Notes under the pieces: generated by a model
Told to the model about the DNA's origin: nothing
Seen by the model: the letters and a program-made list of their open reading frames with translations, nothing else
The model's database searches: none
Part shown: one piece after another, positions 8,871 to 17,822 of the stretch
Layout: each line of letters opens with the position of its first letter
Numbering within the stretch: the stretch's first letter is position 1
From: Paraburkholderia solisilvae
GTDB lineage: Bacteria > Pseudomonadota > Gammaproteobacteria > Burkholderiales > Burkholderiaceae
DNA length: 39,822 nt
Assembly: GCF_902859875.1 (NCBI RefSeq)
Contig: NZ_CADIKF010000062.1
Span: forward strand, 1 to 39,822
Direction of reading: 5' to 3'
Translations under genes and position numbers: made by a program

Positions 8871-9904
8871 AGTGGCTGCGGTTCATCGGCTTTCCGGTCG
8901 GCATCGCGATCCTGATCGCGCTGACTTTGCATCTGCAGATCGGCGCGGCGCTGCAGATGATCCGCCAGGCCGGCTATGCGCTGTTGCTGCTGGTGCCGTT
9001 GCATGTGCTGCCGCTACTGCTCGATGCGCAGGCGTGGCGGCTGCTGCTCGAACGGCGCGCGCCGCTCGGTTTCCTGTTGTGGATCGCGACAGTGCGCGAA
9101 GCGGTGAACCGGTTGCTGCCGGTCGCCGGCATCGGCGGCGAAGTGATCGGCATCCGGCTCGCGCAATGGCGGATCGCGGACGGCAGCTTCGTCAGCGCAT
9201 CGGTGATCGTCGAAGTGCTGGTGACGCTCGCGGTGCAGTATGCGTTCTCCGCGATCGGCGTCGTACTGATCGTCGCGTCCGCGCAAAGCGCGGGCGCGTG
9301 GCAGGCCATCACGCTCGGCCTCGCGCTGTCGCTGCCGCTGCCGGCCGCGGCGATCGCGTTCGTGCGGCGCGGCGGTATCTTCCATGCGATCGAGCGCTGG
9401 ACGAAGCGGCTCTTCGGCGAGTCGCATCCGCTGTTGCAAAAGATAGACGGCAAGCGCCTCGATGCCGATATCGAAGCGCTGATGGTGCGCTCCGGTCTGC
9501 TGCTGCGCGCATTCCTGTGGCAACTCGCGGGCTACGTGAGCGGAGCGCTTGAAACATATGTGGCGCTCGCGCTGCTCGGGCACCCGGTGTCGGTAGGCGG
9601 CGCGGTCGCGATCGAGGCGATTACCCAGGCGGTGCGGCACGCGGCTTTCTTCGTGCCGTCGGGGCTTGGCGTGCAGGAAGCGGCCGTGGTGCTGCTCGCG
9701 CAAATGTTCGGCGTCGATCACAATGCGGCGCTGTCGCTGGCGCTCGTCAAGCGGATGCGCGAAGTGATCTTCGGCTGTCTGGCGCTGATTTCGTGGCAAG
9801 GCGCGGAGTTGTGGCGGCGCGTGGCCGCGGCGCGGTTGCACGCGTCGGCGCGTGTCGCGCAGGGGCGCGTCGATCGGCCCGATACGGTGACGTCGGAGAG
9901 CTGA
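8867..9904 (+). CDS. hpnL: Hopanoid-associated membrane protein HpnL (LPG synthase TM-like)
   Basis: 345-aa integral membrane protein with six to eight hydrophobic segments (for example about 6-24, 30-55, 115-140, 150-175, 230-255 and 265-300). It belongs to the lysylphosphatidylglycerol synthase transmembrane fold family (motifs VREAVNRLLPVAGIGGEVIG and FVPSGLGVQEAAVVLLAQMFG). Proteins of this type next to hpnK are named HpnL and are suspected to move hopanoids across or between membranes; no enzyme activity is established. ATG at 8867 overlaps the hpnK stop by four bases, which decides the start over longer in-frame options. Last gene of the operon, convergent with the AttH-like gene. Confidence 0.8.
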   Translation: MKWLRFIGFPVGIAILIALTLHLQIGAALQMIRQAGYALLLLVPLHVLPLLLDAQAWRLLLERRAPLGFLLWIATVREAVNRLLPVAGIGGEVIGIRLAQWRIADGSFVSASVIVEVLVTLAVQYAFSAIGVVLIVASAQSAGAWQAITLGLALSLPLPAAAIAFVRRGGIFHAIERWTKRLFGESHPLLQKIDGKRLDADIEALMVRSGLLLRAFLWQLAGYVSGALETYVALALLGHPVSVGGAVAIEAITQAVRHAAFFVPSGLGVQEAAVVLLAQMFGVDHNAALSLALVKRMREVIFGCLALISWQGAELWRRVAAARLHASARVAQGRVDRPDTVTSES

Positions 9905-9995
9905 ACGAAAACGCGTGCGTTGCGTGGACGCGCGCGATGCGCGAGCGTGCGAAGCCGCAAACCCGCAAACGCACAATGTGCAGCAGCCCGGGCAT

Positions 9996-11216
9996 TCACA
10001 GTTCGAGGCGTGCGACGTAGCCGGTCAGTTCCAGGTAGCCGCGCCCTAACGGTGTTGCCTGGGCGCCGGCTGGAGCGGCGCTCGGTGCGCCGTTCCGCGA
10101 CTGCGTCACCGTCACCGCCCCTTCCCAGTAGACCGCGCCGGTACTCGCGCGACTATCCACTTCCTGATCGTCGAACAGCGGGCTGAGCGTCAGATGCAGG
10201 CCGCCCGCATCGACACGCATCGCGACCGGATAGTGCGCATCGGTATGCGGCGAGCGCCACCAGCGCAGCGGTGTGAACACGACATCATCCGGCGCGAGTT
10301 CGTCCGACGAACCATCCGCGTGGCGCAGCGTGCCACCCGTCCAGAACTTGCGGCCCGTCTTGTCACGAATCTGGAACGCCATCAGCGCGCGGCCATCGTC
10401 GAAATTCAGGCCGATCCAGTCCCAGCCGACCGCGTCGTCGGCAAGCAGCGCCGACGACCACTCGTGATCGAGCCATGCGATGCCGTGCACCGGCTCGGCA
10501 TGGCCACCCGATGCGCGGTTGCGCGTCAGCAGGCCGGTCACGCGCAGTGCCGGTTCGCTGTAGTAGTAGCTTGCCTCGCTCGAAAGCGGACCTTTCCGGC
10601 TGTAGCCGCGCGCGCCGTTCAGCAGCAGCGGTTGTGTCGGCTGCATCGCGAATGCCATTTGAAAATCCGCGGTGGCGATCTCGACCTGATACCGGCCGTC
10701 GCGCGCGTCACGCTGCAGCGACCATGCGCCGATCTGCACGCTCGTGTCCGATTCGCTTGCCTGCGCGAGGCCGAAGCCGCCGCGTGCCGAACGCTGGTCG
10801 TGCCGCAGCATGCCGGCTTGCGGGTCGCTCAACGCGACATTGGCGAACAGCAATTGCCGTGGCGCGAAGCGGCTGGGGTTCGCTTCATCGAGCGCCGGGC
10901 GCGAGCGGAAAAACGTCACCTGAAAGCCGAGTGCGGCGCCGTCGGCCGTGAAAAGCCAGCCGGTCGCGTACCACCATTCGGTCCGAAATTGCGGATGCGC
11001 GCCGAAATCGCGCGGGAACACGAGCGTGCGGCCGGGCGTGACGGGCGGGTAGTCGGGCGTGTTCGCGAGCGCTTGCGCGGACCGCATCAGCGGCAGCAGC
11101 GGCGCGAGCATGGCAAGTCGCGCAAGCGGTGCAAGCGGAGCGAGCGGTGCAAGCGGCAAGCGCGGCAGCAAGGACGCGAGCGCGGCCGGCAACTTGAGCA
11201 AGGTGCGGCGTTTCAT
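9996..11216 (-). CDS. AttH/CrtC-like (hydroxyneurosporene dehydratase fold) exported protein
   Basis: 406 aa. The N-terminus MKRRTLLKLP plus a long Leu/Ala/Pro stretch (residues 11-45, LAPLAPLAPLA repeated) forms an unusually long export signal. The mature part starts near DYPPVTPGR, followed by the family motif RTEWWYATGWL (78-88), LLNGARGYSRKG, GIAWLDHEWSS and WDWIGLNFDDGRALMAFQ. This is the two-lipocalin-like fold shared by AttH and carotenoid 1,2-hydratase (CrtC). No carotenoid genes are nearby, so the AttH reading is preferred. It sits 4 bp after the FtsX-like permease stop and is third in a three-gene operon with ATPase and permease, like AttEFGH loci. The cargo is unknown. A longer start at 11252 would overlap the permease and is less likely. 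Confidence 0.82.
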   Translation of the reverse strand: MKRRTLLKLPAALASLLPRLPLAPLAPLAPLARLAMLAPLLPLMRSAQALANTPDYPPVTPGRTLVFPRDFGAHPQFRTEWWYATGWLFTADGAALGFQVTFFRSRPALDEANPSRFAPRQLLFANVALSDPQAGMLRHDQRSARGGFGLAQASESDTSVQIGAWSLQRDARDGRYQVEIATADFQMAFAMQPTQPLLLNGARGYSRKGPLSSEASYYYSEPALRVTGLLTRNRASGGHAEPVHGIAWLDHEWSSALLADDAVGWDWIGLNFDDGRALMAFQIRDKTGRKFWTGGTLRHADGSSDELAPDDVVFTPLRWWRSPHTDAHYPVAMRVDAGGLHLTLSPLFDDQEVDSRASTGAVYWEGAVTVTQSRNGAPSAAPAGAQATPLGRGYLELTGYVARLEL

Positions 11217-11220
11217 CGCA

Positions 11221-13812
11221 TCACCAATCGTCGCGCACCGCGTGCACCGCATCGACCGACAGCGCCGAACGCGCGCTCCACAACGCGGTCAGCGCCGCGG
11301 CCAGCACGACCGACGACGCGAGTGCGATCACGAGCGTCCATGGCATATGCAAACTCATCGTCCAATGGAACGACTGCGGGTTCACGACATAGACGAGCAC
11401 GGCCGCGATGCCGGTGCCGAGCACGAGCCCGGAAGCGACGCCGACCGCCGCGACCAGTGCGCCTTCGAGCACCAGCAACGCGGCGATCTGCGCGCGCGTC
11501 ACCCCCAGATGACGCAGCACGCCGAATTCGCGGATGCGCGACAGCGCCTGCGCGCCGAAGCTCGCGCCGATGCCGAACAGACCGATCAGCACCGCCACCG
11601 CTTCGAGCAGATACGTGACCGCGAAGCTGCGATCGAAGATCTTCAGGCTCGCCGCGCGAATCTCGCCGGGCTCCGAAAACGTCAGCCGTTCGCCGCCTGC
11701 GACACGCGCACGAAGGCGCGCGACCACCTGCGCGGTCGTCACGCCGGGCGCGGGCCAGAGCGCCGCGTCGGTCGCGCGCGTGTCGCCGGCAAGCTTGCGA
11801 TAGTCCGCTTCGTCGATCACCACCGCACCGAACTGGCGCGCGTAGTCGCGCCAGATGCCGGCGACCGTAAACGTCGCGGATACGCCGCCGACCGGCAGCG
11901 TAATCTCGCTTCCCACCCGCAACCGATATAGATCGGCCATCGCCTCGCTGACCCACGCGGGCCGCGTGGCGTCGCCGTGCGGGATCAGCGGCGCGCCGGT
12001 CAGCGGCAAGCGCGCGGCCGGATGGTTCGGATCGATCGGGCGTGCGATCAGCGCGACCGGCGGCAGCCGCGTGTCGAGCGTGATTTGCGTGGCGCGCAGA
12101 AACTCGGCGCGGGCGACGCCCGGCGTCGCGGCAATCGCCGCCTGGTCGGCGGCGGACAGAAAGCCGCTGTCGCCCGCGGGCGCCGCGCGCAGATAAAGCG
12201 GTGCGGGCAACAGCAATTGCAGCCAGTCGTCGACGGCGATCCGGAAGCTCGACACCATGATCGCCATCGAGACCATCAGACTGAAGCTCGCGACAATCCC
12301 GGCCAGCCCGATCGCCGCGCGTCCGGGCGCGTGCGCAAGCTGGGCGAGCGCAAGTTGCGGCAACGCGCGCTGCGTGCGGGGCAGCGCCTCGAACACCGTG
12401 CGCGCGACGTACGGCATCGCGAGCACGCCGCCGATCAGCAGCAGTGCGACCGCTGCGTAGCCGAACAGCGGCAGACCGTCGATCGCAGGCAGACGCGCGG
12501 TGGCGATGCCAATACCGATTGCCGCGAGCGCGCCGAGCAGCGAGCGCGATCGATGCAAATGCGTGAGCGGTCTTTCTTCGTCGCCGGCTTTGAGTGCCTG
12601 GGCGGGCGCCGCGCGTGCCGCTTCGAGAGCCGGCGCGACGCTGCCGAGCACCGCGGCGCCGACGCCGAGCGCAACGAACAGGCACGCCGCCGCGGCGTCG
12701 AAATGGATCTGCGGCCGCACGCCTTCGAAATAGCCGCCGCCGAGATCGCCGCCGGCGACGCGCAGTACCGCGGCGGCGACCGCGTAGCCGATCGCGATGC
12801 CGGCGAGCGCGCCCAGTACGCCTTGTACCGCGCCTTCGGCGACGATCAGGCCGAGCACGCCGCGGCGCGTGACGCCGAGCGCGCGCAACAGCGCGAATTG
12901 CGTGCGCCGCCGCAGCGCGGCGAGCGCCTGGATCGTGAACACGAGAAATGCGCCGGTAAACAACGCGACGAGCGCCAGCACGTTCAGATTTGCGCGATAC
13001 GCGCGCGACAGTTGCGACGTGCGGTGCGCGTTGTCGTGCGGAGACAGGGCGGCGACGCCGGCCGGCAACTGCGCGGCCATCCGGCGTGCAAACATCTGCG
13101 CGTCGACGCCGGCTTTCAGCTTGAGATCGATGCGCTGCACCGTGCCGAGCCGCTCGAGCCGCCATTGCGCGGCGCCGATATCCATCACGCCGACGCGCAC
13201 GCTCGTGCCGGACGCGGGCAGCGTGCCCGCGATGCGCAACGCGACCGGCTGCAGACCGACCTGCACGGTCAGCGTGTCGCCGACTTTGAGGCCGCTCCAC
13301 GCGAGTGCGGCGGGCGACAGGAACACCGTGTCCGGCGCGAGCAGATCGAGCCGGTTGCCGCTCGCATCGTCGATGTGTCCGACCAGGTTCGGTGTGACGC
13401 GTCCTGCCTGAAACACGTCGACACCAAGCAGTTTCAGCGCATCGCTGTGCCCGGCGACGCGCGCGTCGACTTCGACGACCGGGCTCGCCACGGCCACTTC
13501 CGGCAAGCGCGCGATGCGCGGATACAGCGCTTCGTCGAAGCCGCTGCGCGGGCCGCGGATTTCGAGGTCCGCGTCGCCCATCAGCGAATTGACCGTCGAC
13601 GCGAGCTCGGTGAGCGCCGCGCCGTTGATCAACTGCACCGCGTAGCCCATCGCGACGCCGGCCGCGATCGCAAGCACGGCGACCAGCACGCGCAACGGAT
13701 GACCGCGGCTTTCGCCGGCGATCAACGCGGCCGCGGTCGACAGGATCGCCCGCGCGGAAACCCGGCTTGCTGTGGGTGCGCGCAGGCTGCGCGGCAGATT
13801 GGCGCCGCTCAT
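11221..13812 (-). CDS. ABC transporter permease with two FtsX-like domains
   Basis: 863 aa inner-membrane protein. There is one N-terminal membrane segment (about 38-60), a large periplasmic region (60-270, MacB-core like), a first FtsX module (about 272-400), central hydrophobic segments near 428-480 and 500-530, a second periplasmic region (540-730), and a C-terminal FtsX module (about 735-855, GIGASFGAQALSRIREFGVLRHLGVTR). The repeated LLRALGVTRRGVLG / VLRHLGVTRAQIAA motifs mark the two halves. Such permeases drive mechanotransmission-type extraction or export of lipids or lipoproteins with a LolD/MacB-type ATPase. Starts 10 bp after the ATPase stop, with GAGG eight bases upstream of the ATG. 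Confidence 0.88.
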   Translation of the reverse strand: MSGANLPRSLRAPTASRVSARAILSTAAALIAGESRGHPLRVLVAVLAIAAGVAMGYAVQLINGAALTELASTVNSLMGDADLEIRGPRSGFDEALYPRIARLPEVAVASPVVEVDARVAGHSDALKLLGVDVFQAGRVTPNLVGHIDDASGNRLDLLAPDTVFLSPAALAWSGLKVGDTLTVQVGLQPVALRIAGTLPASGTSVRVGVMDIGAAQWRLERLGTVQRIDLKLKAGVDAQMFARRMAAQLPAGVAALSPHDNAHRTSQLSRAYRANLNVLALVALFTGAFLVFTIQALAALRRRTQFALLRALGVTRRGVLGLIVAEGAVQGVLGALAGIAIGYAVAAAVLRVAGGDLGGGYFEGVRPQIHFDAAAACLFVALGVGAAVLGSVAPALEAARAAPAQALKAGDEERPLTHLHRSRSLLGALAAIGIGIATARLPAIDGLPLFGYAAVALLLIGGVLAMPYVARTVFEALPRTQRALPQLALAQLAHAPGRAAIGLAGIVASFSLMVSMAIMVSSFRIAVDDWLQLLLPAPLYLRAAPAGDSGFLSAADQAAIAATPGVARAEFLRATQITLDTRLPPVALIARPIDPNHPAARLPLTGAPLIPHGDATRPAWVSEAMADLYRLRVGSEITLPVGGVSATFTVAGIWRDYARQFGAVVIDEADYRKLAGDTRATDAALWPAPGVTTAQVVARLRARVAGGERLTFSEPGEIRAASLKIFDRSFAVTYLLEAVAVLIGLFGIGASFGAQALSRIREFGVLRHLGVTRAQIAALLVLEGALVAAVGVASGLVLGTGIAAVLVYVVNPQSFHWTMSLHMPWTLVIALASSVVLAAALTALWSARSALSVDAVHAVRDDW

Positions 13813-13822
13813 CGCGCGGGCC

Positions 13823-14512
13823 TCATAGCGTGCGCTCGAGCGGCGGCGCGTACGGCGCGAGTCCGTCGCGCGTCAGACGCAGGACGCGATCCGCGCTTGC
13901 CGCGGCGGCGGCCGAATGCGTGACCAGCAGCACGGCGGCGCGCGACTCGCGCGTCACGTCGCGCAGCAGCGGCAGGATGCGCGTGGCGGTGTCGTGATCG
14001 AGATTGCCGGTCGGTTCGTCGGCGAGTACGAGGCTCGGCCGGTGCACGAGCGCGCGCGCAATCGCGATGCGCTGCAACTCGCCACCTGACAGTTCGCGCG
14101 GCAGCGTGTTCGCGCGATCGTCGAGACCGACCGACGCGAGGGCTGCCTTGACGCGGACGGTGAGGTCCGCCGCGGGGACGCCGTTCAACCAGAGCGGCAA
14201 CGCGACGTTCTGCGCGGCGCTCAGGTTCGGCAGCACGTGAAACGCCTGGAACACGAACCCCATGCGGGTGCGGCGCAGCAGGGTCGCGCCGTCGTCGTCG
14301 AGTGCGGCGAGGTCCGCGCCGTCGAACACGATGCGCCCGCCGTCCGGTTTGTCGAGCCCCGCCGCGAGATTGAGCAGCGTCGATTTGCCGCTGCCCGACT
14401 CGCCCATGATCGCGACACACTCGCCTTCCCGCAGTTCGAGCGAGACACCGTTCAGCACGGTGCGCGGCGGATGGCCCGGATAGCGTTTGATGACGTTCGA
14501 CAGAGTCAGCAT
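13823..14512 (-). CDS. ABC transporter ATP-binding protein (LolD/MacB-like)
   Basis: 229 aa cytoplasmic ATPase. Walker A GESGSGKST at 37-45, Q-loop VFQAF, signature LSGGELQR, Walker B LVLADEPTGNLD and switch His in VTHSA are all present, and the ADEPTGNLD form is typical of the LolD/FtsE/MacB group. Start at MLTLSNVIKRYPG, with CGAGGCC just upstream; a longer frame to 14587 adds an unconserved leader. First gene of the minus-strand ATPase, permease, AttH-like operon; its promoter should lie in the 279 bp before the DUF2784 gene. The partner genes suggest export or membrane extraction rather than uptake, as no substrate-binding protein is present. Confidence 0.92.
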   Translation of the reverse strand: MLTLSNVIKRYPGHPPRTVLNGVSLELREGECVAIMGESGSGKSTLLNLAAGLDKPDGGRIVFDGADLAALDDDGATLLRRTRMGFVFQAFHVLPNLSAAQNVALPLWLNGVPAADLTVRVKAALASVGLDDRANTLPRELSGGELQRIAIARALVHRPSLVLADEPTGNLDHDTATRILPLLRDVTRESRAAVLLVTHSAAAAASADRVLRLTRDGLAPYAPPLERTL

Positions 14513-14791
14513 GAGGCCTCGGTTCGGGACAGCAGGCATGGTGTGCATCGCCGGGTTCGTTACGCATGGCGTACCGCGCGGCCCCACTCAATTGCGCGGA
14601 ACAGTTCGGCGGCACAGAATGAACGGGTTCCTGCGCGGCGGCCGGACGCGTATCCCGGCATACCGCACGATCCACGCGGCATAGGGGTGCGGCGCGGGTG
14701 TCGGGTCACCCTTGCGAGGGTACCGCACACAGCGCGATGCATCGTGAGTATAGGAGCAGTGCGCGGGAGGAGTACGCGGGGTGAGGGCGGC

Positions 14792-15220
14792 ATGAACGGA
14801 CTTGCGGATGTCGTGCTGGTCGTGCACGCGGCGATCGTGCTGTTTATCGTCGGCGGGATGGCGGCGATCTGGCTCGGTGCGCTGCTCGGCTGGCGCTGGG
14901 TGCATAGCCGCGCGTTTCGCGGTGTGCATCTTGCGGCAATCGGCATCGTCGCGCTGCTCGCGCTGCTGGGCATCGCATGCCCGCTGACCGTGCTGGAAGA
15001 TTGGCTGCGGCACGACGCAGGCGCGACGCAAGGTTTCGTGCAGCGCTGGGTCGGCCGCGTGCTGTACTACGAATGGCCCGCGTGGGTATTCACGCTGGCG
15101 TATCTCGTGTTTGCCGCGCTGGTCGGGCTGACCTGGCGGCTCGTTCCCCCCGGCCCGCATGACCGGCGCGAGTGCAGCGGCCACGGCGACCATAGCGATC
15201 GCCGCGATCGGTCCCGCTGA
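14792..15220 (+). CDS. DUF2784 small membrane protein
   Basis: 142 aa with four hydrophobic segments (about 4-30, 44-66, 92-100 and 98-120) and motifs WLGALLGWRWVHSRAFRGVHL, CPLTVLEDWLR and YYEWPAWVFTLAY that characterise DUF2784. Function unknown. The C-terminal tail is His/Arg/Asp rich (HDRRECSGHGDHSDRRDRSR), possibly metal binding, but such tails vary. Start chosen at 14792 because GAGGG lies 6-10 bases upstream; the same frame stays open far upstream, but only because it crosses the antisense of the ABC ATPase gene. Divergent from the ABC operon. Confidence 0.82.
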   Translation: MNGLADVVLVVHAAIVLFIVGGMAAIWLGALLGWRWVHSRAFRGVHLAAIGIVALLALLGIACPLTVLEDWLRHDAGATQGFVQRWVGRVLYYEWPAWVFTLAYLVFAALVGLTWRLVPPGPHDRRECSGHGDHSDRRDRSR

Positions 15221-15300
15221 GCGAGCGGGAACGCGATGTGCAACACAGCGTCGGCGGATGCGTTTTCTCGATGCACCGCGATGTTTTTCCGGAGATCGTC

Positions 15301-15507
15301 ATGAAATCTGAAGGTGGCAACGACAACCTGCGTGCTTTCGTGCAGACCGCGGAGCGTACGGGCGGCTTCGTCTGGGTGATCACGCTGGTCGATTTCGATG
15401 CGAAGAACGTGCGACGTTCGCTGGTTTCCGACGATACGTTCAGCACCGCGGCGGCCGCGAAAGATGCCGGCGACGCGCGTCTGGCCGGGATGAGCGCGGA
15501 CCGCTGA
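15301..15507 (+). CDS. Small conserved-looking hypothetical protein (68 aa)
   Basis: Soluble 68-aa protein not recognised as any named family. Features: an N-terminal MKSEGGNDNLRAFVQTAERTG, a hydrophobic strand-like FVWVITLVDF, then an Ala/Asp-rich helix at the end. Start set at ATG 15301 because GGAG lies six bases upstream; the frame can be extended to 15238, but that part lacks a ribosome site. It lies 80 bp after the DUF2784 gene in the same direction and could be cotranscribed. Codon usage in the frame has the strong G/C third-base preference of real genes here. Confidence 0.6.
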   Translation: MKSEGGNDNLRAFVQTAERTGGFVWVITLVDFDAKNVRRSLVSDDTFSTAAAAKDAGDARLAGMSADR

Positions 15508-15575
15508 CGCAGCGTGCGCGCGCCCCCGGACGCGCGTCGCATCGAACACGGCGCGATTTTCGCTCGCGTGAGCGC

Positions 15576-16103
15576 TTATGCCTGGAAGCGGGCCGACTGC
15601 CTGCGTCTCGTGCTGAGCAGTTCGAGTGCTTCGTTTGCGCGCATCCGGGTGCCGCGGATATGGCGCGCGTCGAGCACCAGCACCTCGAACAGCGCGCGAT
15701 CGTCTTCGGCGGCGCGCTGATAACCCGTCGCGGTTTCGAGCAGCAAGGCCAGCATGGTCTGCTGACTGCGACGCGCGTCGGCCGCGACGGGCGATGCGCG
15801 AAGAATCGTCGCGGCGATGGCGACGAGGGTGCGGAACTGGTTCACCGTCTGATTGCAGTATTCGAATGCGGACAGCGCGGCTGCCGGATAGCCGGCGTTC
15901 TCGTGTCTTGCGAGACCTGCATGATCGCGCCGAGGACGTCTTCCAGATGTTGCACGCGGCTTGATCGCGAAGCGGCCGACGCCCCGGTGAGCGGTATGTT
16001 CGTTATGGTGCGCGTTGAGCGTAGAGGGGTCGCTCGTGCTGCTTGCTTCGTTATGCTTGCTTTGACCGTCAAGCGCTTGGAATCGGATTTTGTTGTCGGG
16101 CAT
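15576..16103 (-). CDS. Hypothetical protein with apparent double frameshift
   Basis: 175 aa as read in one frame from ATG 16103, which has AGGA seven bases upstream; an ATG at 16124 is less well placed. Not recognised. The C-terminal part (from about ENAGYPAAALSAFEYCNQTV) and the N-terminal part have good coding bias. Between about 15902 and 15958 this frame gives an unlikely Arg-rich run with poor codons, while the next frame gives RVQHLEDVLGAIMQVSQDT with excellent codon usage and helix-like pattern. This is best explained by two compensating indels, either real or sequencing errors, so the protein sequence in the middle should not be trusted. The predicted C-terminal region is helical and soluble. 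Confidence 0.55.
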   Translation of the reverse strand: MPDNKIRFQALDGQSKHNEASSTSDPSTLNAHHNEHTAHRGVGRFAIKPRATSGRRPRRDHAGLARHENAGYPAAALSAFEYCNQTVNQFRTLVAIAATILRASPVAADARRSQQTMLALLLETATGYQRAAEDDRALFEVLVLDARHIRGTRMRANEALELLSTRRRQSARFQA

Positions 16104-16504
16104 GTCGCGTCCTTCCACATTCAATGAAGACCCGCAACCTTCGGACGTCGCGTCGGACGAAGGCGAGCGGGCGCAATGACGAGGTTAGCAGACCGGCCCT
16201 GAAAACCATAAACCGGCAGACCCGAAGGTCTCCTCGTCACGGCCCGCCCATTGAAGAAGAGCGAAACAACGGCGGCAGAACCGCGTGCGAGCGGCTGCGC
16301 ACGACTCGCTTGCGCAGGCCTGTTGATTTTCAGGGAATCAGGCTGCTAAGCCATAGCCGTCGTTGTCTTGACGGCACGTGGAGTATAGGGCGGTGCGGGA
16401 CGCAATGGATCAACCGCCCAGGCGATGTTCAGTAAAACGATGCGATGGGTCCGCAGCCGCTTTTGCAACCGGTTCGCGTCGCGCACGGTACACATACACC
16501 ACCT
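16104..16504. other. 401-bp intergenic region between hypothetical gene and flavoprotein gene
   Basis: No supported gene on either strand. It has a short hairpin GCCGTC-8 nt-GACGGC at 16356-16375 without a T-run on either side, so it is not a clear intrinsic terminator. It lies downstream of the flavoprotein gene (which ends at 16505, minus strand) and upstream of the frameshifted gene, so it must hold the promoter of the latter and possibly the end of the former transcript. Confidence 0.4.
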
Positions 16505-17659
16505 CTAGCCATTCAGCAGCCCCTTCCCCGCGCTCACATAGTGCCGCGGATGCACCGCCGCATGTTGCGCGGCGACATGCAGATCGCGCAGACGGCGCTG
16601 CAGTGGCGAACCATCGTAAATCGCCGCGCCGCCACCCAGCGCAAAGCATGCATCGGCCACGCGCACGCAAGTATTGGCCACCCAAACGGCGCTTTGGGTC
16701 GCCTGCGTATAAAGCGCGTCGTCCTTGAGCGTGCCTTCCAGCGCGCGCTGCCATAAGATCCGCACCTGCGCTTCATGCAGTGCGCGCGCAGCACGCAGCT
16801 CCGCTTCGACACGTCCAATTTCACACTGAAAAATTTCTGAATCGCGCATGGTCGTTGCGACTCGAAACTGCTGGTGGCCGGCCTTCGCGAGCGCGACGAT
16901 CGCATCGAGCGCGCCCTCGGCCATGCCGACCATCATCGCCGATCCCATCGGCGCAAGCAGATGCGGTACCGTCTGGAAGAGCGGCCCGGCCACGCACGAT
17001 TCGCCATTGAAGTGATCGAACAGGTGGTTCGCGGGCACCAGCGCGTCGGTGAGCGAAATATGATGGCTGCCTGTGCCTTCGAGCCCCGCGACGTGCCACG
17101 TGTCCTCGATGCGCCAGGCGCCCGCCGGCAGCATCATGCCGCGCATCAGCGGCGGCCCGCCCGCGCCGTTGCGCTCGCTGACCGGCTTGCCGTGCGCGGT
17201 CACGATGCCGGTGCTGAACATCCAGTCCGCGTGCATGCAACCGCTCGCGAATGCCCATCGTCCGGTGGCACGCCAGCCATCCGGCGTTTCTTCGAGCGTG
17301 CCGGTCGGCTGCACTGCGCCCGCCAGGATCACATCCGGTCCGTCGCGATACATCTCGTCGTATACATCGCGCGGCAAGCGCGTCGCGAACAGCGGCGCGG
17401 TCGAGCCGATGCCGGCGAGCCAGCCAATCGAGCTATCGATCCGGCTGAGCGCGGTCACCACCTGCATCGCGCTCGCGATGTCGAGTTCCAGGCCGCCGTG
17501 GCTGCGCGGCACATACATGCGAAACACGCCGATCGAACGCAGCGCTTGCACGAGATCGTCGGGCAGGCGCCTTGCCGCCTCGATCTCTGCGGCGCGCGCC
17601 TTGATGCTGGATGAAAGGTCGTGGACGTCGGACAGCATGCGTTGCACAACATCGTTCAT
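16505..17659 (-). CDS. Acyl-CoA dehydrogenase-fold flavoprotein (group D monooxygenase-like)
   Basis: 384 aa. N-terminal helical domain (1-110, with RMYVPRSHGGLELD), a middle beta domain with WRATGRWAFASGCMHADW (about 145-162), and an Acyl-CoA_dh_2-type C-terminal helical domain. The G-x-W-x-FASG-x-x-HA pattern resembles HsaA/DszC/HpaB-like flavin-dependent monooxygenases as well as SfnC-type dehydrogenases; the two cannot be separated without alignment. No flavin reductase is nearby. Start at ATG 17659, with GAGGAG about six bases upstream, rather than the longer frame. Divergent from an aldehyde dehydrogenase across 163 bp, so the two probably share regulation and a catabolic pathway of unknown substrate. 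Confidence 0.8.
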   Translation of the reverse strand: MNDVVQRMLSDVHDLSSSIKARAAEIEAARRLPDDLVQALRSIGVFRMYVPRSHGGLELDIASAMQVVTALSRIDSSIGWLAGIGSTAPLFATRLPRDVYDEMYRDGPDVILAGAVQPTGTLEETPDGWRATGRWAFASGCMHADWMFSTGIVTAHGKPVSERNGAGGPPLMRGMMLPAGAWRIEDTWHVAGLEGTGSHHISLTDALVPANHLFDHFNGESCVAGPLFQTVPHLLAPMGSAMMVGMAEGALDAIVALAKAGHQQFRVATTMRDSEIFQCEIGRVEAELRAARALHEAQVRILWQRALEGTLKDDALYTQATQSAVWVANTCVRVADACFALGGGAAIYDGSPLQRRLRDLHVAAQHAAVHPRHYVSAGKGLLNG

Positions 17660-17822
17660 CGGGTGCTCCTCGTGGTGGTTTCGTCTCTCAAGAACATGCG
17701 CCGGGTCGCCGCTATTCCGCAACCGGAAAGTTGATCGATCTTTTATTCGCCCTTCCTGGGGAATTAGTCGCACGCGAAAACGTCTTGATGGGTATCGGCC
17801 CGAAATGGAGTAAGGAACAACG

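Noticed and set aside
9905..9995. Bidirectional terminator between hpnL and the AttH-like gene
   Set aside because: Only a short CGCGC-GAT-GCGCG hairpin without T-run on either strand is visible.
10194..13923. Long plus-strand open frames (474 and 648 aa) opposite the AttH-like gene and the permease
   Set aside because: Arg/Ala/Gln-rich translations without domains; they mirror minus-strand genes with clear families and result from GC-rich antisense frames.
14237..14791. Upstream extension of the DUF2784 frame
   Set aside because: It crosses the antisense of the ABC ATPase; the ribosome site and family start lie at 14792.
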